Below, piece after piece: positions 34,601 through 43,600 of a stretch of DNA of 64,000 nucleotides. The notes beneath the pieces are model-generated. The model saw only the letters and a program-made list of their open reading frames with translations. It ran no database searches and was not told the DNA's origin. The position numbers and the translations under genes were made by a program. Positions within the stretch are counted from its first letter, which is position 1. The number at the start of each line of letters is the position of its first letter. Origin of the DNA: Distichodus sexfasciatus (lineage: Eukaryota; Chordata; Actinopteri; Characiformes; Distichodontidae); contig JAVGVS010000514.1 in assembly GCA_032718565.1 (NCBI GenBank), positions 124,001 through 188,000 on the forward strand, written 5' to 3'.

Positions 34601-37600
34601 TCACGATATCGTCATTTAGTACATCGCACGTGGAACGAGCCGAGATACATCGAGTATATTCGATACATGGCCCACCCCTACCGATAATCGACAAAAAGCC
34701 CCCTGATAATCGACCCGGCTGATAATTGGTTGACTCTTGCTTTATAGACCAGTTCTCTTTTGCCAACCCATTTGGGAATTTGTTCCACTGCTTTCTCCAA
34801 AATTATAATTCATCAAATCGATCACTTCCAACAGATAAAATGTCCGCTTTCCACCTCTTTCCATTCTTCCTCCCTCCTTTCCTCCTCCCCCCCTCGTTAT
34901 CACTCCTCCTCCTCGACGACCTGCCGGGGCCCCGGGGCCACACCGGCCCCTGCCTGAGACGTGACCTGATTAATTAACGTGACAAGGAGCTGTGAGAGTG
35001 AGAGCGAGAGCTCGGCCGGAGGGCCAGGACTCCACTCCTTCACTCCTTCGCTCTCCGGGACTCCACTCCTTCACTTGTTTACCTGGTGCTCGGCAGGAGC
35101 TAGACCCGCTGAAGGTTTTGATTAGGAACTACAATATTAACATTAGGACTGAGCGATATGACCAAAGTCTCATATCCTGATATAAGTGGTTTAATATCCC
35201 GAGAGCAATATATATCACAGTACAGTACATTTTCTGTAAATTCAGTGGAACTGTCACAAGCAAAATCTTGCATCTATGCGTGTTCAACTCTGCCTACACG
35301 CACACTCGAAATACTCTCAAAATGCCACAATTCGCCTTTATTTTTATAGAATTGACAGTATTTTACACCATTTTATTCATTAAAACCACCATTTTTGTTC
35401 CGCTCTAATATAACAGTGGTTTTTCCGCTGTTTTTACGCCGTTAAAAAAGGCAGGTTTTTGTGGCGCTCTGCTGACTTAGCCCTTGTTCACACGGACGTC
35501 TGAACCAGGCATTTTTCTGGCGTTCGTGGCGCCAGGTGAGCGCCTACCGAACGCCGACCGTTTTTCTACTCGTTGGAGCAAATCAAAGCGTCCACACGAG
35601 TGGCATCAAATAAACGCTGCATGCAGCGTTTTCTTGGCATCAAAATCCCGACAAGCGCGAGGAAAACGACGCTATTGCGAACGCCAGTGAAACGCTATTG
35701 CGAACGCCAGTGAAACGACATTCGAGCGCAGCAACAAAACGCAGCAAAAGCGCGTACGGCGTTCATTTCGAACGTCCGTGTGGACGAGGCCTTATGATCA
35801 AGCACTTGAAAATGGTTGTAAAAGGCGGCGCTAACCCCGAAGCAGATCTCATCTAATCATAACTTTAATCCTAATCCTGATATGATCCTAACTCTAAACC
35901 TAATTCAGATTTGATCGTGAGCCTACACTAATTCTGACCTGATCTCAAACATGCAAAATTAATTCAAATTTTCATCCTTAACCATAATCCCAATTATAAA
36001 GCCAACCCTAATCTGCTCCTAAACCCAAATCTGACCATAATCTGACTTTAAACATGAATTTAATATAATCCTGAACCTAAACCTGGTTATAATCTAACCT
36101 CACACATAAATCTGTCTTTAATCTACTCCTAAACCTAAAATATTTATTTGAGGTCATATCGTCCAGCTCTACACCTGTCACGTCGACCACAAGCCGCTCT
36201 CTCGCGCCATTAGCTCTCATTCATTATTAACCACATCAACCTCTTCGAATGGAGTGTCCCTTTAATGGCTGTCGAATACACGTTTTATCTGATTGGCTTT
36301 TTGGGAAAGGTTGCTATGCATAATTAAGATTGTGTGTGTTTCGGGATGCCACTTTGTGCTCTCTCAGTTCTCAAATTTACTGTGTTTTGAGATGCGTTTT
36401 TTTAGGGCCGATGCCGATTATTACCGACCTTTAAAAGCCGATATTGCAGATAAGTCACACACAAAAAAAAGCTGTGTGTGTGGTTATTGTACGTGGTGGG
36501 GTGGACCGTTATGATTCTTTATTTTTTTAATTTTTAGGACTGATATTGATTATTACATACCGAGGAGACAGATTTAACGGTACTACTACTCTCAGCTGTA
36601 CTGCTTATCGGTTCGGTACTTTAACAGTATTCTTATCAGTACTTTTGGAAGAATAAGTCTAATTAACATAATTAACATTGCATTATTTAACAAATCACTT
36701 TTATTATTCAACAACCGTCGACACAGTAAGCTGAAAAATCCTCCTCTCACATGGGAGTTACAATATTACTTAAGTCATTATAATAAAATAAAAACATACT
36801 CGTTTTTGTTAGTTAAGATTCTATCTAACGACTTCTCAGTCCAAGTGTTTCAGTATTACATCAAATAAAAAGCTGTGTTTGTGGCTGGCAGGCGGGCTGT
36901 ACTTGTCATATTTCAATGTCTACTAACGTAAATTAAATTAAGTATCATATGATTGTGTATGTGTTTTTATATGTCTTGCAATGTTTTAAAATGTCATTTA
37001 AAGTTAAAATTGGTGCGCACGCTCTCGCCGATCCGGCCGACTCCACCGGATGTCAGTATGCAGATCACATACAGCCATAAGCAGAACAGAACTTTCCACA
37101 TACGCACACAGATCGGGCAGCGACCCCAGTTTCCCTGTGCATCGTGAGAGAGCGCTCTAGATTAACGTCTTAATCAGTAACGGAGCTGGTCAGATAAACT
37201 GGGAAAGATTACGTTTACGTGGAAACAGAAAATCTGATTTACTAATTTTTTTGTCCAGTACCGAAAACAATACTGTAAAAGTCAGAGCTTATCAATAGTC
37301 CCCTCTTTATAAATGTTTCCCCGGGGCCCGTTTAGTACCAGGTTTTGGTACCAATCCCTAGATATGTGTCTGCTCTAACTTTAATGAATTCCCTTTTAGC
37401 ATATGTTTCACTGTAATATAAGCATATCAGAAGTAAAATGCTCTCAATACAAAAAATGTAGCGAGCTCCCAGCAGACATTAAAGATCCCATATTATGAAA
37501 AATTCACTTTTTCATTTCTTTGGACATCCATTTGGGTCTGTACTGCCTCCGCACACACTGTAGGTTTGGTAAAAATGGTTAACTTAGATTTCTCCTCTAC

Positions 37601-40600
37601 TTCTACAACACAGTAGGGGACATTTGAATAACTCCACCCTCCTATCTGAGAAGCTCCGCCCACCAGGTAGAACTGCTAGCTCTTCCTGGTCCGCCGTGTT
37701 TTCTCGCAAGCGCCCGTTTCGGAAACGCAGTGAAGAAGTCTACTGGCGGAGTGTTGTGTTGAACTTGTATGGATGGTCTGTCAGCGGCAGTCATGTCGAT
37801 TACTTTCACGTGAGGTAAACTCTCGCCCCAGTTCTGGAGTGGGTCGTGGGCAGCAGCGGCTCATTTGCATTTAGAAATACTAATGAGAGACAGCCTGTTC
37901 TGAAAGGAACTGAAATAGAGGGGTAAAAAGCAGGCGAAAATGCCCATTCTGAGGTATTTTCATCAAACTACTTCAGAAACACGTTTAGTGGAGCTCAGAG
38001 ACCTATTTTAACTTGTTGAAAAAATGTATAGTATGGGACCCTTAAATTAAACAGGAAGCAAATAAGCGAATGAATGAATAAATAAATAAATAAATAATAA
38101 GTTACTTTAAGTTTTATGAATGATTAAAACAAGTAAAACATAATTTTTTTATTTCTCTCTCATCTGTCGTGCAGAAAAACATTTGCATAACTGGCAAAAT
38201 GTACATTTTTAATTAATTAATATTTTTGGCATATCTATAAAAAAATGGCCAATATTGATAAAAATAAAAATGCACAGATAATCGGGCGCTGCATTAATCA
38301 AGCCCTAAAATGTACTAACCACAACCAACCCATCAACCGTAACTTAACTTTCTGACCATTTATCATATTACGGACTTTGACATGTTCATTCTTCCTAGCA
38401 ATTTATGAAAAATAAACGTAATGCAAAATATACTACTTTGCAGTGCTCACTAGTGGCAAATACAGAAGTGGACGACAAGAGTGGGTAATATTAGGATTCT
38501 CGGCTCAATGGTTTGCTCGACGTGAGACTGCAGGAGCGTTTTTGAGTCCTAATTACGTTCCTCTCCCCGATTTCCAGCCGCGGCGGAGCAGCAGACGGAA
38601 GCCTCGATGGGATTCGGTAAGATGTTCCCCAGCTCACGGACCTGCGCCGAGGAGGGGGAGGAGGAAGAGCACAGTGAGGACGAGCACCACATTCCCTCAG
38701 AGTTCATCTCCAGGAGAGAGCTGGAGAAAGGCAGACTCTCTAGAGACGGTGGGCGAGCTCAAACACAGTCACACACATACACACACTTCTCTGGTCTTAA
38801 AACTTTGTAATTACATTTTTTAAATGACCCAGACTTAAAAATCTACTCCCTATGAACCTCAACAGCGGGAACTCGCCATAAGTCTAAAGACACTAACACA
38901 AGGTTTATTCTAGGGATGCACGATAAGAGAATTGTAGGCCGATGCTGATATCTGATGTTTTTCATGTGTGTACCTGCCGACGCTAATAAATGAGGGACGT
39001 TGAGCGTGTAAAGGCAAGAGATTTTGCTTGCCAGAGTTCCACTGCACGCTCAGAACTTTGGCTTCAGTTTTGACATTTCTAACACAGTGCCAAGTCAAGT
39101 GAGCATGAAAGCAGCGTGGAGCAAGGGCGGAGCATTTTGAAAGTGAAAGTGGTGATTATTTGTCATTGTGAACATACCACAGCACAGCACACAGTGCACA
39201 ACGAAAATGTGATCTCTGCATTTAATCCATCCGTGAAGGAGCAGTGGGCAGCTAACAAACGCCCGGGGAGCAGTGCTTGGGGACGGTACCTTGCTCATGA
39301 GTACCTCAGTGGTAACTTTACCGGCCCTGGATTCGAACCTGCGACCTTCTGATCACGGGGCGAACACCCTACCTTTACGCCATCAACTGCCCCAAGTTTA
39401 TAGTTCATAGTTCCAAGTTAGTGGTTCATAACATTTTAACAAGTCAGTTCCCACCCTATGTGGTGTACCAAGTTAAATAGGGTGCGTGTGACACTCCATG
39501 TGCACTACCTAGTGCGTAGAGAGCCGTTAAGCTACAACCCGGCTGTTTCCTGAGATGCATGCTATTGCATAGAAAAGTATGATAAGAGACACAGCCCATG
39601 CGTGTGCTAACATTCGCTACTATCTAATGTAGTTTAGTTAGTACTTGGTAGGGCTGGGTTCAAAAAATCGATTCACCGATCAATATCGATTCTCGTTCAA
39701 AAAATACGATATCGATTCAAAAATTCGCGGATCGATCTTTTCCTGCGGCTATACACTACTTCTCGCGACCGCGCAAGGAGACCTATAAAAACGTGAGACC
39801 GGCGAAACCCAAACCAAATACAGCCATGGCTGAAGCTGCTCCGTTCAAATCACTGTCTCGCCTAAAGGCCGATGTTTGGCAACACTTCGCTTTTAAAACA
39901 AGTTATATTATAACCAAGCAAAACTAGTATTGACGCAAAGAAATCTCTAAATAAATCGATATCGAATCGAATCGAGAATTGAATCGGATCATGACCTTGT
40001 GAATCGGATCGAATCGATTCAGGAAATCAGCAACGATACCCAGCCCTAGTACTTAGTATTTTTTTTGTACGTGCAGGCAGAGTCGAGTGCGTAAAGACGA
40101 CAGATTTTGCTTGTGAATTTTCCACTGCGTACTCAGAATTTTGCCACAAAATAACGCCATACATTTTAAGACAGAAGGCGTGGGCCGTGTATAATCCCAG
40201 CTAGGACTGTGGCACAAGCACTACCTTTACCACATACAATAAATGCGTAATAAAATATCGGCTGGAAATATCGGACAAATCTAAGCATCGGTCCGATCCC
40301 GATGACTTAAAGAAAGCAATTATCGGCCGATTCAGATATGAGTCTGTTATTATTGTGCATCTCAAATTTATAAACACAGTTTGTAAACAGTCTTTGCATA
40401 TTAAGCAAGTAACGGAAACATTTACGTGATTTTCTTTTGCAGCGTTTAGCAGGCCCTTATCCAGAGCAACTTTCATTTTCCTAATTACAGGGACAAACTC
40501 CTTGGGGCAACTTGGGGTTAAGGGTCTTGCTCAGGGACTCAAAGGTGTAGTGCTGGAGGTAGGATTCGAACCCACGACCTTTCGATCCAGAGATGAGGGT

Positions 40601-43600
40601 CCTAACTGCTAGACCTCCTACATCCCCAACAGTAATAGAAACACATACACATTGACACAAACGAATAGGAGAATTTCGGGGGAGTTGGTAACGTAAAGCA
40701 TAGGGTGTTTGCCCCATGATCGGAAGGTTGCCGGTTCAAGTCCTGGACTCGTTAAGGTTCTACTAAGGTATTCTCTCAGGAAGGTGTAAAACTATAATCT
40801 AAACCTTCAGTCTGATCCTTACCCAAAACCTGTCTACAAGCTAATCCTAATCCTGCAGGATATCAGTCTAGTCTTAATCTAAACCTAATTCTAATCTGAT
40901 CTCAAACATACTAAAATAATTCAGTTCCATTTTCATCCTTGCCATAATCTAATCCCAATTTTTAATCTAACCCTAATCTACTCCAAAGCCTAAACCTGAC
41001 CATAATCTGATTTTAAACATGATTAATATAATTCTGAACCTAAACTTGGTTAGAATCTAATACCAAGCATGACTCTGACCATAATCTAATAATAGTCTTT
41101 CATCTAAATATTATCTACTCTTCAATGTAATCCTCACCATAATCTAATCCCAATTTTTAATCTAACCCTAATCTACTCCAAAGCCTCAACCTGACCATAA
41201 TCAGATTTTAAACATGATTAATATAATTCTGAACCTAAACTTGGTTAGAATCTAATACCAAGCATGAATCTGACCATAATCTAATAATAGTCTTTAATCT
41301 AAATATTATCTACTCTTAAATGTAATCCTCACCATAATCTAATCCCAATTTTTAATCTAACCCTAATCTACTCCAAAACCTAAACCTGACCATGAACTGA
41401 TTTTAAACCACCAAACATGAATTTACCATAATCTAACCATAATCTACTCCTAAATATAATCTTGACCATAATCTAATCCCAATCTTAAACCTAAATGTAC
41501 ACATAATAGGCATTAAAACTACTGTAGTTCAGCTCATAGTCAATCTCTTCATGTAATGATACCATTTAGTGTCACTTTCTAATAGATGTTTCAGGACAAA
41601 TCCTTATGGAACACGGTCCTGAGAACACACACACACACACACACATCTACTCTTACCCAGTGGGGTTTTTTGTGTGTGTCTGACACAGTTTCACTTCAAG
41701 CAGAGCTACAAGGTGTTCAGCGCCTTGTTACTGATGTTAAGAGGAGAGCTGAATAATTGATGGCGAGTCACCGCAGACACTCTGCTGCTGCTGTTGTTAA
41801 GTGTGAAATGTGTTCGGCTTGATATTTGGTGTCACGTTGTTCTATATAACGCTCGCGTCCATACATATTTCATGAGCGCAAGAGCCGCGGTTAATTTGCT
41901 CGGCCGTGAGGAGTGACTTTTCTTCGCTGCCGTTTTGTTTTCGCGTGTCTGTCAGAGATGAAGAAGATGTCCGTGTTTAAGAATTACGAAGCCGGTGAGC
42001 CGACCTGCAGGCTGTACATCAAAAACATCGGAAAACAAGTGGAGGAGAAAGTGAGTATCCGAGTCTTACGCTGTAAAACATGATTTGATCAAAAAGTCTT
42101 GTTTACTTTCGTTTACTTTGATGTAAAATAAGCATTGATGCAATTTCATCTAACTCTAGTTATTTCCAGTAATATACAACATCTTACAGTAGGGGTGTGG
42201 CGAGACACTCAACTCACGAGAAGAGACGATACACGAGATTGGGTTGATGAGAACAAGACGAAACAAGATTTTAACACTTTTGTGACGCTCCACGGCAAAA
42301 CCAGTCGCTTGTCGCGAGTTATTATGTTTTATGGAAAGGGCATAAATCAAGCTTCAAAACGATACCTATATCGAAGAAATTGGACGACATATGACTGAGA
42401 TATCAACATTCAAAGGAGTCGGGTTTCTCCTGTCACGCCAAGTGAGAAACGGAGAAATCTGCTTTGAAGTTGACTATCGCTGTAGCACTCACAGACGCTT
42501 GGTACGATCACGGCTACGTTTGTATTTACGGTAGCCTACGCTGAATTCACAGCCACGCGGATAGTCTACCTGCGTTAGGTTAACTGAACTCGGGAGACGA
42601 AGACGGATTCCGGAGAAATATCTTCACGCTAGTCAACGAGTGGATTTACCGTAAATATTGAAGTAGAGCGGTCAAAACAGAAACTTTTAACATTCTGCTG
42701 GAATTGAATTCCTCACCTCAAGAAAGTCACGTTTTTAGGATGGAAAGGGTAAGTTTTTTCAGCCAAATTTATACACAACAGTACAGTATAGACCTTCCAC
42801 TGTTTCAAAACACTAAAAACAAAAAATCCAACATTTTACCCCACGCAACATAAACAGTCATTTTTCTCGGAAACCTCCATTGCGACAAGCGACTGGTTTT
42901 GCCGTGGAGGGTCACTTTTGAAGAAAACTTCACTGAAGAAACATATGACTGGAATAAGGCCTTTTTTTGACTGAAAGACAAAGTCAAGTGCACATGCAGG
43001 TGCAGTGTACATCAACTGACTGGACTCTCTTTTGTATGATTCCTCATGCATCTCTTCACACCATTACTGTGCATCAGCTTCCAACTTCTAATTGAAGTGT
43101 AAATCATCTCATTAAATCATCAGATTGTACATTATACAATCAACATCTTCATTAAAACATGGAGATCAAATCAGTCAATTAGCTTCCTCCAAGCCTGTGA
43201 TTGGCTGCTTTTTGGCACATTTATAACACAGAATCAAGTGGCGCGAGCGTGACGGTGGAGTGGGAGATTTTGCAGGTGAAAGTTCCACTGCACACTCAGA
43301 ATTTTGGCCCAAAAAAAGCCACCATATTATTTCACGTGACAACTTGTAATACTGAAAACTCTTACACTGAAGGTGCATAAATAATTGTTGAAATGGTGTG
43401 TGAACAAGACAAAATGTTGAAATCTTTTCTTTTACAGTGTAGAGATCTTTACTTTGTACCTTTAAAATTGAGTTTTCGCCTCAAACCAAATGGACTCCAT
43501 GATAACCCCCCTGGTCTTCCTTCTCTTTACCCTTCCAGGACCTGAAGTACATTTTCGGGAGGTACATCGACACCTCGTCGGAGGAGGAGAGGAACATGTA

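Larger units (their letters stand above)
32378..34738. mobile_element. Outer TIR element hosting three nested insertions
   Basis: Left end CTAGAGGTTGACCAATTATC and right end CTGATAATTGGTTGACTC are imperfect inverted repeats. Between them lie a SINE (32771-33021), a GGGATGCATCGG element (33099-33385) and a hAT-like element (33725-34680). All are within the rnpc3 intron after exon 9. Confidence 0.7.
35144..36171. mobile_element. TIR element (TAGGACTGAGCGATATGACC ends) with nested insert
   Basis: Ends TTAGGACTGAGCGATATGAC and GGTCATATCGTCCAGCTCTA. It contains family F copy 3 and a block of the telomere-like minisatellite (35849-36140). Confidence 0.7.
38911..40370. mobile_element. TIR element remnant with nested SINE and hAT-like element
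   Basis: CTAGGGATGCACGATAAGAG at the left and TATTATTGTGCATCTC at the right bracket a SINE (39139-39393), a GGGTGC...CACTACCTAG segment (39478-39640) and the element at 39649-40048. Confidence 0.6.
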
